A stretch of 28,681 nt of DNA, taken from Nitrospirales bacterium. Lineage in GTDB: Bacteria > Nitrospirota > Thermodesulfovibrionia > Thermodesulfovibrionales > Dissulfurispiraceae. A program made the position numbers and the translations under genes. Location: positions 1-28,681 of the forward strand of contig JADLDZ010000070.1 of the NCBI GenBank assembly GCA_020846375.1. The letters are read 5' to 3'. Shown piece after piece: positions 1 through 7,383 of this stretch (positions are counted from its first letter, which is position 1; every line of letters begins with the position of its first letter). The notes beneath the pieces are model-generated. The model saw nothing but the letters and a program-made list of their open reading frames with translations, searched no databases and was not told where the DNA came from.

Positions 1-365
1 GACAGGGTGGTGAGGAGCAGCATGAAAATATCGGGATGCGGGTCCCGCTCGGCCAGGAAGCTGAGATTCAGCTCCAGGAGCTCGGACAGGGCGAGGAATT
101 TTCTGAAGTCCTCGCGCAGTGTTTGAAAAGGGCGTATGATATCTGCCTGGGTCAGCCGGGGAAGGGTGCTTTCTTCTTTCCCGAGAAAGGAAATCAGGGA
201 GTAGGTCAGGGGTTCGAGACTGCTTCCGAAGCGGCTCTTTACCTTTCGCGGACTCTTTGCAAAAGCCTTGAGCAGCCCGTATTCGGGGGTAAGATACGTT
301 ACGATAAGATCGGCCTCTCCGAAGACAGTGCTCCTGAGGACAATTCCCTTTGCTCTCTTCAGCAT
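1..365 (-). CDS. recO: DNA repair protein RecO, N-terminal part (gene runs off the window)
   Basis: RecO works in RecFOR recombinational repair, loading RecA at SSB-coated gaps. About 121 N-terminal residues are visible, reading MLKRAKGIVLRS, then a GEADLIVTYLTPEYGLLKAFAK stretch typical of the RecO OB-fold, then the start of the helical domain (LTYSLISFLGKEES). The ATG at 365 is fixed because an in-frame TAA lies one codon upstream. A purine-rich AAGGG abuts the start rather than sitting at normal Shine-Dalgarno distance. The gene lies downstream of era and the DUF151 gene on the same strand with a 94-nt gap; era and recO are neighbours in many bacteria. The C-terminal half, including any zinc-binding cysteines, lies outside the window. 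Confidence 0.88.
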   Translation of the reverse strand, partial: MLKRAKGIVLRSTVFGEADLIVTYLTPEYGLLKAFAKSPRKVKSRFGSSLEPLTYSLISFLGKEESTLPRLTQADIIRPFQTLREDFRKFLALSELLELNLSFLAERDPHPDIFMLLLTTL

Positions 366-459
366 CCCTTATGGCGGCGGCCGCCTGGAAGCGGTCCTCC
401 CTCCCATGCACTCCGTTTCTGCAAGAGCACCGGAGGGAAGGCCCGGCAGGCGCTCTCCT

Positions 460-912
460 TCACATGATATTGCCGAAATCCTCGGGCCTGAGGTTCTTGA
501 GCCACTCTTCGAGCTCATCCGCCCGCCGCACTTCGAGGACACTCTCTTCCACAAAGATGGGGGACTGAACCCTGAGTGCCACGGCCACGGCATCGGAGGG
601 CCTCGAGTCGATGGAGACCTCTCGCGTCCCGTCGCCCGCCTTGATAAGGGCATAGTAAGTGTTATCGACAATCTCGGTGATGACGATCCGGCTTACCTTG
701 ACCTCCAGCCCGTCGAAAACATTCCTGATGAGATCATGGGTAAGCGGCCTCGGCGTCACCACCTTGCCCAGGGCAAGGGCGATGGCGTCCGCTTCCGGCT
801 TTCCGATCCATATCGGCAGCGTCCTGTTTCCGTCCACCTGCTGCAGGAGCAGGATGTACATGCCGCTCCTCGGGTCGAACAGAAGCCCCTCCACCTTCAT
901 CTGAATGAGCAT
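460..912 (-). CDS. Bifunctional nuclease family protein (DUF151/BFN domain)
   Basis: This is a 150-residue single-domain protein of the DUF151 (bifunctional nuclease) family, whose characterised plant members have nuclease activity; the role of bacterial members is unsettled. Family hallmarks are visible in order: a LPIWIG strand-turn near residues 32-37, ADAIALAL, RPLTHDLI near residue 54, then SRPSDAVAVALR and a C-terminal LRPEDFG. The ATG at 912 lies immediately next to the era stop codon, so the two genes are probably translationally coupled. A second ATG four codons in (900) is possible, but neither has a strong Shine-Dalgarno. Function in this organism is not deducible beyond family membership. 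Confidence 0.85.
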   Translation of the reverse strand: MLIQMKVEGLLFDPRSGMYILLLQQVDGNRTLPIWIGKPEADAIALALGKVVTPRPLTHDLIRNVFDGLEVKVSRIVITEIVDNTYYALIKAGDGTREVSIDSRPSDAVAVALRVQSPIFVEESVLEVRRADELEEWLKNLRPEDFGNIM

Positions 913-1791
913 TTATTTGAACCCCAATTCACGCAACATATTATCCCTACTGCGCCAGTCCTTCTTTACCTTTACCCACAATTCGAGAAAAACCTTCGTG
1001 CCGAGCAGGTCCTCTGCCTCGCGACGGGCACTCGTTCCCACCGCCTTCAGGCGTGCTCCCTCTTTTCCTATTATAATACCCTTTTGCCCTTCTCTTTCAA
1101 CATAAATATTCGCCTGGATCAGGACGACTCCGTCCTCTCTCTCGCTCCATTGCACCACTTCCGTCGCCACGGAATGAGGCACTTCCTCTTCTGTCTGCTG
1201 CATGAGTTTTTCACGGATGATCTCTGCGACCATGAACCTCTCCATCTGGTCGGTGACGATATCATCGGGATAGTATCTCGGGCCTTCAGGCAGATTCCGG
1301 AGAAGAGCGGCAAGGAGCACCTCCACCCCATCCCCGTTCAGGGCGGAGACCGGGATGACCTCCCTGAAGGGGTACAGCTTGCCGTATGCGTCGATGACGG
1401 GAAGCAGCTCGGGCTTCCTCAGCGTGTCGATCTTGTTGACGACCAGGAATACGGGCTTCTCCAGGCCCTTCAGCATATCGAGGATATGCAGGTCTCCCCG
1501 CCCCGGGAGGGACGGCTCCACCAGGAAGAGGACGACATCGACCTCTTTTAGGGATGCCTGGGCCTCTCGCACCATCCACTCCCCCAGCTTGTGCTGCGGC
1601 TTATGGATTCCCGGGGTATCGACGAAAACAATCTGCGCTTCGGGCAGCGTCTTTACCCCCACCAGCCTGTTCCTGGTTGTCTGGGGCTTCGGGGTAACGA
1701 TAGCCACCTTCTCCCCGAGGATGCCGTTGAGCAGGGTGGATTTCCCGACATTGGGTCTGCCGATCAGCGAAACGTATCCGGAACGAAACAT
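913..1791 (-). CDS. era: GTPase Era
   Basis: Era is an essential GTPase that binds the 3' end of 16S rRNA and assists 30S subunit maturation. The 292-residue length is normal. The G domain shows G1 GRPNVGKST (residues 11-19), the TTRNR switch region (about 38-42), G3 DTPG (58-61), G4 NKID (119-122) and G5 SAL (149-151). The C-terminal KH domain carries the GxxG loop GKEG at 242-245. A GAGGA purine stretch sits just upstream of the ATG. Its stop codon touches the start of the DUF151 gene, and recO follows, so this is probably one operon for ribosome maturation and repair genes. Confidence 0.97.
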   Translation of the reverse strand: MFRSGYVSLIGRPNVGKSTLLNGILGEKVAIVTPKPQTTRNRLVGVKTLPEAQIVFVDTPGIHKPQHKLGEWMVREAQASLKEVDVVLFLVEPSLPGRGDLHILDMLKGLEKPVFLVVNKIDTLRKPELLPVIDAYGKLYPFREVIPVSALNGDGVEVLLAALLRNLPEGPRYYPDDIVTDQMERFMVAEIIREKLMQQTEEEVPHSVATEVVQWSEREDGVVLIQANIYVEREGQKGIIIGKEGARLKAVGTSARREAEDLLGTKVFLELWVKVKKDWRSRDNMLRELGFK

Positions 1792-1872
1792 GCTCTTTCC
1801 TCTTCCCTACCTGAAATAATGAGTTCTGCATTCCTTTTTGGAAATCCGGCGCCCTTCCTGCAGGCGTGCCGT

Positions 1873-3063
1873 TTACTGCAGCGCAGTGAGCGCTTCCCTG
1901 ATCCTGTCGAGCCCCTTCATGATATTCTCCATGGAAGTGGCGTACGAGATCCTTATGTAGTCGTCATCGCCGAAGGCATCACCATGGACAAGGGCCACCT
2001 TCGCATCCTCCAGCAGGTACAGGGCCAGGTCCAGGGAGGATCGGATGGAGCGTGTCTCCACCCTCTTCCCGTAAAGCCGGGAGACGTTCGGGAAAGCATA
2101 GAAGGCCCCGTTGGGGTTCAGGCAACAGACATCCTTCACGGCGTTCAGACCGTCGACGAGGAATTTCCGCCGCTTGTCGAATTCCGTGCGCATCAGGGCG
2201 ACGGAATCCTCCGGTCCGGTAAGGGCCGCCACCGCCGCCTTCTGTGCGATGGAGGTGGGGTTGGAGGTGGACTGGCTCTGGATGTTGGTCATTGCCTTGA
2301 TGATCTCCTTCGGCCCCGCCGCGTACCCGATCCTCCACCCGGTCATGGCATGGGATTTCGAGAGGCCGTTCACCACGATGGTCCGCTCCTTGATCTCACT
2401 GCCCAGCGAGGCGATGCTGACGTGCTCCGTCCCGTCGTAGACGAGCTTCTCGTAGATCTCATCGGAGATGACATACATATCATGCCTGAGGACAATCCCG
2501 GCAATGGCCTCCAGGTCTTTCCTGCCGTATGCCCGGCCCGTGGGATTCGAGGGGGAGTTCAGGATCAACGCCTTCGTTTTCTTCGTGACGGCCCCGGAGA
2601 GCGCTTCGGGACGCACGACAAAGCCGTCTTTTTCGTATGTCTTTATGCAGACGGGCGCTGCATCGTTCAGGAGCGCCTGGTCGGGGTAGGAGACCCAGTA
2701 GGGGGACGGAATGAGGATTTCGTCGCCGGGACCGAAGAGAGCCTGCGCTATATTGTACAGGCTGTGCTTTGCCCCGCAGGAGACGATGATCCCGTCCCGT
2801 GTGTATTCCAGGCCGTTGTCCCTCCTGAACTTGTCCGCTACCGCGTCCTTCAGTTCGTCGATTCCGCCCACCGGTGTATATTTTGTAAATCCGTCCCGGA
2901 TCGCTTTGATCGCCGCCTCTTTCACATAGTCCGGCGTGTCGAAATCGGGCTCACCGACACCGAAGTTCACTACATCGATCCCCTGTGCCTTCATGGCTTT
3001 CGCCTTCGCGTCCACGGCAAGGGTCGGCGACGGCTTGATCTTTGCAGCTCTCTCGGAAAGCAT
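1873..3063 (-). CDS. Class I/II PLP-dependent aminotransferase (aspartate aminotransferase type)
   Basis: This is a fold-type I pyridoxal-phosphate aminotransferase of subgroup I-gamma (prokaryotic AspC/AspB type), probably exchanging amino groups between aspartate or an aromatic amino acid and a 2-oxo acid. Visible motifs are NFGVGEPDFDTP near the N-terminus, YTPVGGIDELK, PSPYWVSYPD, NSPSNPTG, SDEIYEKLVYD, and GLSKSHAMTGWRIGY with the Schiff-base lysine, followed by the C-terminal substrate-carboxylate Arg in IRISYA. I chose the ATG at 3063 (396 aa) because AGAGGAGG lies 8 nt upstream and the protein then begins MLSERAAKIKPSPT, as is usual for the family; an upstream in-frame ATG at 3135 has no such support. 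Substrate cannot be fixed from sequence alone. Confidence 0.9.
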   Translation of the reverse strand: MLSERAAKIKPSPTLAVDAKAKAMKAQGIDVVNFGVGEPDFDTPDYVKEAAIKAIRDGFTKYTPVGGIDELKDAVADKFRRDNGLEYTRDGIIVSCGAKHSLYNIAQALFGPGDEILIPSPYWVSYPDQALLNDAAPVCIKTYEKDGFVVRPEALSGAVTKKTKALILNSPSNPTGRAYGRKDLEAIAGIVLRHDMYVISDEIYEKLVYDGTEHVSIASLGSEIKERTIVVNGLSKSHAMTGWRIGYAAGPKEIIKAMTNIQSQSTSNPTSIAQKAAVAALTGPEDSVALMRTEFDKRRKFLVDGLNAVKDVCCLNPNGAFYAFPNVSRLYGKRVETRSIRSSLDLALYLLEDAKVALVHGDAFGDDDYIRISYATSMENIMKGLDRIREALTALQ

Positions 3064-3134
3064 ATGCGGGTCCTCCTCTGGGAATGCGCAGTCCGGAACA
3101 GCGTGGAACGCCTGTCCGACACACAGGTATTCCA

Positions 3135-3620
3135 TTATACCTTATTTTTCGCTTTCAGTTCCCGGATCCTGGTGAGGGTATCGCGGTAGTTCTCATTGGA
3201 GGGGCTCAGTTCCAGCGCCTTGTGCGCCAGGGACTCGGCTTCGTCGAGGTTGCGTCCTTTCGTATAGTAGAGCCAGGCGAGATTGTTATACGCGTCGCTC
3301 ATTCCCGGATCTGCCCTGAGCGCTTTCCGGTAGCATTCCTCCGCCTCGTCGGTCCTGTCCGCCCGGAAATGGATATTCCCCATATAAAGATACGCCCCAG
3401 GGAGCCTCTTCGCCGCCTTCCTGTACTCCGCGAAGGCGCTCTCCGTCTCGCCGTTCCGCTCATAGGCGACGCCCAGGTTGATATGCTCCTCCGGGGAAAG
3501 GGGATCGTCGAGGACGATGATCCGCGGCAGCGAGCAGGAGGACAGAAAAGCGAGGAGGACGATGCAGAATATGCCCCTTCCGTACAGCGCCCTCATCCTC
3601 ACGGTCTCACTGCCCGGCAT
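3135..3620 (-). CDS. TPR-repeat lipoprotein
   Basis: This is a 161-residue predicted lipoprotein. A signal peptide (GIFCIVLLAFLSSC) ends in a canonical LSSC lipobox with Cys29. Three tetratricopeptide repeats follow (about residues 42-145, with cues EHINLGVAYERNG, AYLYMGNIHFRADRTDEAEECYRKAL and AYNNLAWLYYTKGRNLDEAESLAHKAL). The ATG at 3620 is preceded by AGGAGG at 6 nt, so it is preferred even though it overlaps the upstream C39-like peptidase gene by 14 nt. TPRs usually mediate protein contacts. The tight coupling suggests it partners the C39-like protein. I recall the PA2778-type cysteine peptidases as combining these two modules in one chain, so this may be a split version. Confidence 0.85.
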   Translation of the reverse strand: MPGSETVRMRALYGRGIFCIVLLAFLSSCSLPRIIVLDDPLSPEEHINLGVAYERNGETESAFAEYRKAAKRLPGAYLYMGNIHFRADRTDEAEECYRKALRADPGMSDAYNNLAWLYYTKGRNLDEAESLAHKALELSPSNENYRDTLTRIRELKAKNKV

Positions 3621-4161
3621 GCGCCCCCTCCTTCGGCCGCACCAGCAAGGTCCAGAATTTCGTCTTCTCCCACTTCTTCAGGAGAGTGCTCTTCCTGATG
3701 AAAACCCCCTCCTCACGGCCCGAGTTGGCGTATACGCCCTCTTCATCGAAACCGACAATCACCATGAAATGGGGAGACTCATACATCAGCAGGCCGTAAT
3801 CCACCAGAACGATCAGGGGATACCCTTCCCGCACCTTCCCGGTGAGGTCTTCCCATCCACCGGAATACTGGTGCGCCTGCAGCCCTGTCCTGTTCGCATA
3901 GAAAAGCATATCGATCCCGAGGGTGCCCCGCGCCGTCCTGCTGTAAATATCACGGGCAATGTCCTCCGGCGCCGCTTTGACGCCCCAATAGTGCAACACC
4001 CCTGCCAGGGAAGCGGGGCCGCACTGGTAGTCCTCCTGCGGGTAGAAAGGAATTGGGCCGATGCGCACCACCGGCGTATCACGGCGGGGGAAAGAGGCCG
4101 CACACGATACGGACAGAAAAAGAGCGAGAAAGAGGAGGCACCCTGTATGGAAAACCGTCAT
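3607..4161 (-). CDS. C39-like cysteine peptidase family protein, exported
   Basis: This is an exported papain-fold protein of the peptidase C39-like family (184 aa). An N-terminal hydrophobic signal (CLLFLALFLSVSC) ends at Cys20; the lipobox is not canonical, so it may be a lipoprotein or a secreted protein. The catalytic pattern is visible: Cys47 in YQCGPASLAGVLHYWG, His131 in SPHFMVIVGF, and Asn146 in VYANSGRE. The ATG at 4161 was chosen for its GGAG at 4 nt and because the signal peptide starts directly there; the upstream open frame (from 4431) translates a low-complexity repeat and is not credible. It overlaps the TPR lipoprotein gene by 14 nt. Substrate is unknown; no lantibiotic or ABC exporter genes are nearby, so it is not a bacteriocin-leader peptidase of the usual sort. 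Confidence 0.82.
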   Translation of the reverse strand: MTVFHTGCLLFLALFLSVSCAASFPRRDTPVVRIGPIPFYPQEDYQCGPASLAGVLHYWGVKAAPEDIARDIYSRTARGTLGIDMLFYANRTGLQAHQYSGGWEDLTGKVREGYPLIVLVDYGLLMYESPHFMVIVGFDEEGVYANSGREEGVFIRKSTLLKKWEKTKFWTLLVRPKEGAHAGQ

Positions 4162-4300
4162 TTCTCTCCGCAGTACGCCCTCCTTGAGAGATGGCAACGA
4201 AAGGCTGAGCCGGGTCGTATACGCCGAGTGCGCGGTATTGTGCGCATACGTCCTGTTACAATTGTAGCGTATCCGGAAAGCAAACGCATCAAGAGAGAAG

Positions 4301-4380
4301 CAGAAAAAGGCAGGGTGAGACAAAAAAAGGCAGAATAAAGCAGAAGAAGTCAGAGTAAAACAGAAAGAGACAGCGGAGAG
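4301..4380. repeat. Eight tandem degenerate 10-nt units, CA(G)-phased, purine-rich
   Basis: Eight consecutive decamers begin with CAG or CAA at exact 10-nt spacing: CAGAAAAAGG, CAGGGTGAGA, CAAAAAAAGG, CAGAATAAAG, CAGAAGAAGT, CAGAGTAAAA, CAGAAAGAGA, CAGCGGAGAG. Apart from the leading C, the plus strand is almost wholly purine, and A-runs recur at about one helical turn. It does not encode a plausible protein in either direction. Confidence 0.75.
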
Positions 4381-4393
4381 CAACCACCCCCCT

Positions 4394-4425
4394 GTCATTG
4401 CGGGCGGAGCGGAACAATCGCAAGG
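4394..4425. repeat. REP-like dyad (GTCATTGCG..GGAGCGGAACAATCGC type)
   Basis: The sequence resembles the dispersed intergenic motif GTCATTGCGAGCGAAGCGAAGCAATC known from many bacterial genomes. ATTG and CAAT arms flank a GC-rich centre. Only this one copy was noticed in the window, so its status as a dispersed repeat rests on resemblance. Confidence 0.5.
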
Positions 4426-4483
4426 GAACACATACTGGCCATACGCTTTGATGCGGCTGCTCCGATGTCCTTTGCCGCCGGGC

Positions 4484-5614
4484 TTACTTGTATACTCTCC
4501 TCGCCTTGCTTCCCAAGGCGATCAGCATCTCATACGGGATAGTATCCGCCCTCCGGGCAAGCTCGGCGGCATCCAGAGACAGTTCCCCCTGCTTCCCCAG
4601 GATCACGACATCATCGCCTTCCTCCGCATCAGGCACCTCCGTCACATCGACCATGGTGAGGTCCATGCAGACACGCCCCACGACGGGCGCCCTCTTCCCC
4701 CTCACAAGGACTTCCGCATTGTTGGAGAACTTCCTGTTGAAGCCGTCCGCATACCCCAGGGCGATGACGGCGATGCGGCTTTCCCTCTGCGTAACGAACG
4801 TCCTGCAGTAGCTGACGGGCGCCCCCGCCGGCATCTTCCGCAGGGCGACAATGCGCGTCTTCACCGTCATGACGGGCTGCAGGGAGACGGCGGCCGGGGA
4901 CGGGCTCCCCTCAGGAGCGCTGCCCCGCTCAAGGGGAGAATATCCGTACAGCATCAGCCCGGGTCTGACCGCGCCGAAATGGGATTCGGGGAGGGCCATG
5001 ATCGCGGCGCTGTTCGCCATATGGAAGAGCGGCACCTCCACCCCCCCAGCGGACAGCTCGCTCTGAAGCGCCCGGAACTTGTTGATCTGTTTCTGGGCGA
5101 AAGAGACATCGATCAGGTCCGCTTCAGAGAAGTGGCTCATCACCCCGGCAATCCGGATCCCCCGCAGGAGGGAGATTTCTCCGATCTCCCGCGCGGCATC
5201 GCCCCCCAGGCCGATCCGCCCCATTCCCGTATCCACCTTGACATGCACGGAGATCTCCCTGTTGCCCCTCTCCGCCTCTCTGGAGAGGGCGGAAGCGGAC
5301 TCCTTGCTGCCGACAACGGGGATAAGGTCATGGACGAGGACATCGTCGCCTCCGGGGCGGGAATCGAAAAGGACGAGCAGTGGCACGGAAATCCCCGCCT
5401 GGCGCAGTATCTTCGCCTCGTCCGTAAAGGCGACGGCCAGATAGTCGGCCCCATCTTTCACCAGCCTGCGGGAAACCTCCACCGCGCCGTGCCCGTACGC
5501 ATCCGCCTTCACCACGGCAATAACACGGCTGCGGGCAAGCCCCCGCACGACACGGAGATTGGCGGAAAGTGCGCGCAGATCGATTTCGGCGATCGCGCCC
5601 CTGTTCATACGCAT
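4484..5614 (-). CDS. alr: Alanine racemase
   Basis: This PLP enzyme interconverts L- and D-alanine to supply peptidoglycan precursors. The 376-residue length is typical. The PLP lysine is K36 in AVVKADAYGHG, and the second catalytic base is Y269 in PVSYCRTF. The barrel domain (VKVDTGMGRIG, MSHFSEAD, HMANSAA, VRPGLMLYGYSP) and the C-terminal beta domain (ALGYADGFNR, GRVCMDLTMVDVT, ARRADTIPYEML) are all in order. Start is ATG 5614, or an ATG two codons later (5608); no clear Shine-Dalgarno distinguishes them. It lies 30 nt downstream of tatA on the same strand. Confidence 0.96.
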   Translation of the reverse strand: MRMNRGAIAEIDLRALSANLRVVRGLARSRVIAVVKADAYGHGAVEVSRRLVKDGADYLAVAFTDEAKILRQAGISVPLLVLFDSRPGGDDVLVHDLIPVVGSKESASALSREAERGNREISVHVKVDTGMGRIGLGGDAAREIGEISLLRGIRIAGVMSHFSEADLIDVSFAQKQINKFRALQSELSAGGVEVPLFHMANSAAIMALPESHFGAVRPGLMLYGYSPLERGSAPEGSPSPAAVSLQPVMTVKTRIVALRKMPAGAPVSYCRTFVTQRESRIAVIALGYADGFNRKFSNNAEVLVRGKRAPVVGRVCMDLTMVDVTEVPDAEEGDDVVILGKQGELSLDAAELARRADTIPYEMLIALGSKARRVYK

Positions 5615-5644
5615 CCGGTGCGGAAGGAACGCACCTTCTCCTGT

Positions 5645-5863
5645 CTATTTCTCACCCTTTGCAGGCTCCTCCTCCTTCTTTTCTTCCGCCATCGTCTTTT
5701 TCGTAGGGGTCACATCTATTTCATCAGGCTCATTGGTAGCCTTCTTGAAATTCTTGATCGCCTTTCCCATACCGCTGGCGAGTTCCGGCAGCCTTCTGGC
5801 ACCGAACAGAATAACGACAATGACCAGGACGATTACCAGTTCCTGCATTCCAAGACCGAACAT
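5645..5863 (-). CDS. tatA: Twin-arginine translocase subunit TatA/TatE family
   Basis: This is a 72-residue Tat pore-forming subunit. A short N-terminal membrane helix (MQELVIVLVIVVILFGARRLPEL) carries the conserved FG-x-x-x-LPEL hinge. An amphipathic helix follows (GMGKAIKNFKKATNEP), then an acidic/lysine-rich soluble tail. AAGGAGG sits about 7 nt before the ATG, a very strong site. Length and FGARRLPELA favour TatA over TatB. No tatC is present in the window. It is directly downstream of mobA on the same strand, which is meaningful because many molybdoenzymes are Tat substrates. Confidence 0.93.
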   Translation of the reverse strand: MFGLGMQELVIVLVIVVILFGARRLPELASGMGKAIKNFKKATNEPDEIDVTPTKKTMAEEKKEEEPAKGEK

Positions 5864-5896
5864 AGAACACCTCCTTCTTCTCCCATGGCCGACGGC

Positions 5897-6583
5897 TCAT
5901 GGCATTTCATACAGTGGCTTGCGGCACTTTTCTATTGTACTATGAATCGCAAGCGGGGAACTATCCGATACCCTCTGAAAGTCTTCCGGGGTATTGATGT
6001 TGATGAACGACCGGCCGCCCGGGTCAAGAGTCCGCAGCGCGGACTCCCCGACAAAATGGGTGGAAGCCTCTCCGAAAAAACGCTTCATCGATGTCCTGCC
6101 GTTCATAATGCCTTCTTCAAGAAAGGGGAGGGCCGTCTTCGCGTAGACTCCCAGCAGGGGCTGCGGCTTGCCGTCGTATACGGGAACCGTGACATCGACC
6201 CTCCCCGAGGCAGATGCCCGCCGGTGCTCCTCACAGAGGAGGGCGACGACGTCGCCCCGTAAAAACGGCATGTCGCAGGCAGAGACAAGGATGGCATCTC
6301 CCCCGGCGTTCAGCAGGCAGGAGTAAATCCCCGACATGGGCCCCCGTGAAGGCAGTACATCACCGACCATGGGTACTCCCAGGAAGAAGTAATGCTCCGG
6401 CATGTTGGTACTGATGAGCACCTCGCGAAAGAGCCCTTTCAGCAGATCGACATTCCTTCTGATGAGGGGAACTCCTTCGATCTCGATAAACCCTTTGAGG
6501 ACGGGGAACCTCCGGTTCTCTCCCCCCGCCAGGACCGCTCCGGCAATCCACTCCCCCGCCGCCTTTCCGTTCGCCGGGCTCAT
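5897..6583 (-). CDS. mobA: Molybdenum cofactor guanylyltransferase-like protein (MobA family)
   Basis: MobA attaches GMP to molybdopterin to form the guanine dinucleotide cofactor. The 228-residue product has the nucleotidyltransferase signature AGAVLAGGENRRF near residues 14-26, LKGFIEIEGVPLIRR, a PSRGPMSGIYSCLL loop, VSACDMPFL (metal-binding D) and a C-terminal ININTPEDF, all in MobA order. The first motif is divergent: the usual RMG is replaced by RFP. The ATG at 6583 overlaps the stop of the MEMO-family gene as TAATG. The longer open frame upstream is rejected because it runs into that gene. IspD- or GlmU-type enzymes are less likely given the C-terminal NINTPED. Confidence 0.85.
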   Translation of the reverse strand: MSPANGKAAGEWIAGAVLAGGENRRFPVLKGFIEIEGVPLIRRNVDLLKGLFREVLISTNMPEHYFFLGVPMVGDVLPSRGPMSGIYSCLLNAGGDAILVSACDMPFLRGDVVALLCEEHRRASASGRVDVTVPVYDGKPQPLLGVYAKTALPFLEEGIMNGRTSMKRFFGEASTHFVGESALRTLDPGGRSFININTPEDFQRVSDSSPLAIHSTIEKCRKPLYEMP

Positions 6584-7383
6584 TACGTGATGATCACTCC
6601 TGCATAGCCGACAACGCGTGCGTAATCGCCGCTCGTCTCCCCTGAGGTGGCATACTGCACCAGCCTCGCCTTCGAGGCGCCGAGGGCCAGGGCGGCATAG
6701 AGCATGACCGTAACCGGGACCACTCCGCACATGGAGATCCGCTCACGCCGCACCGTTGTATACAGCCCCTCCGGGTTGAGTGCACCTATCTCCCGCAGGG
6801 CGAGACCGTCCAGCCTCTTTGCCGTATCATGGGCGACATAATGGCTCATATCGGAACTTGCCACGATCACCACCTCATATCCCACCCCGCCTATGGCTGC
6901 AGCGAGCCCCCTGCCCATCTCCTCGCACTCCCTCAGCGAGGCACCCATCAGGAGCAGGGGAACGATTTTCGCTCCGCCTGCACAATGGGCGATGAAAGGC
7001 AGCTGCACTTCGAGGGAATGCTCATGCGCGTGCGCCTGGACATCGGCGGTGAGATAGGGCACCTTTTGCAGGAGACTCCGGGCGAGGCTCTCGTCGATGG
7101 AGAGGGTACCGGAGGGAATCTCCCACTCCCCCGAAAGCATGAGGGATGCCGGGGCGCCGAGCCCCGTGTGGTTCGGACCCAGAAGGAGGAAGGTATGGGG
7201 CTGTTGAAGGGAGGCGTAGACGGCGCCCGCCACCGCTCCCGAATACATCAGGCCCGCATGAGGGGAAATGACGCCGATCGCCTTCTCCTTTACGGCGGGG
7301 ACGGCATACTGCGCCACCTGTCCCTTCAGGCGCGCGGCATCCCCATAATAAAACTGCCCCGCCACTGCCGGAGGCCTTTTCAC
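6583..7383 (-). CDS. amrB: MEMO1-family protein (AmmeMemoRadiSam system protein B)
   Basis: This is a 266-residue MEMO-fold protein related to class III extradiol dioxygenases. Motifs are RPPAVAGQFYYGD at the N-terminus, SPHAGLMYSGAVAG, LLLGPNHTGLG, EHSLEVQLPFI, ASSDMSHYV and a C-terminal ATSGETSGDYARVVGYAG. The start is GTG at 7383 and overlaps the dnaB stop as GTGA, with GGGGAGGG just upstream. In many genomes this family is encoded with an AMMECR1 protein and a radical SAM enzyme; neither is in this window, so it is a detached member here. Biochemical role in bacteria is unsettled. Confidence 0.9.
   Translation of the reverse strand: MKRPPAVAGQFYYGDAARLKGQVAQYAVPAVKEKAIGVISPHAGLMYSGAVAGAVYASLQQPHTFLLLGPNHTGLGAPASLMLSGEWEIPSGTLSIDESLARSLLQKVPYLTADVQAHAHEHSLEVQLPFIAHCAGGAKIVPLLLMGASLRECEEMGRGLAAAIGGVGYEVVIVASSDMSHYVAHDTAKRLDGLALREIGALNPEGLYTTVRRERISMCGVVPVTVMLYAALALGASKARLVQYATSGETSGDYARVVGYAGVIIT

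Larger units (their letters stand above)
4162..4483. other. Intergenic region alr to C39-like gene (322 nt)
   Basis: No credible gene is seen here. It contains, from left to right, a 10-bp palindrome (TACAATTGTA, 4257-4266) that could hold a minus-strand -10 element for the C39-like gene, the decamer-phased purine repeat at 4301-4380, and a REP-like dyad at 4394-4425. No convincing -35 was found for the possible -10. Confidence 0.6.

Noticed and set aside
268..1551. Long plus-strand open frame opposite recO, DUF151 and era
   Set aside because: It is a shadow of well-identified minus-strand genes, common in GC-rich DNA.
4162..4431. Upstream extension of the C39-like protein to 4431
   Set aside because: It translates the decamer repeat into low-complexity Phe/Cys/Leu sequence before a normal signal peptide; the ATG at 4161 has its own Shine-Dalgarno.
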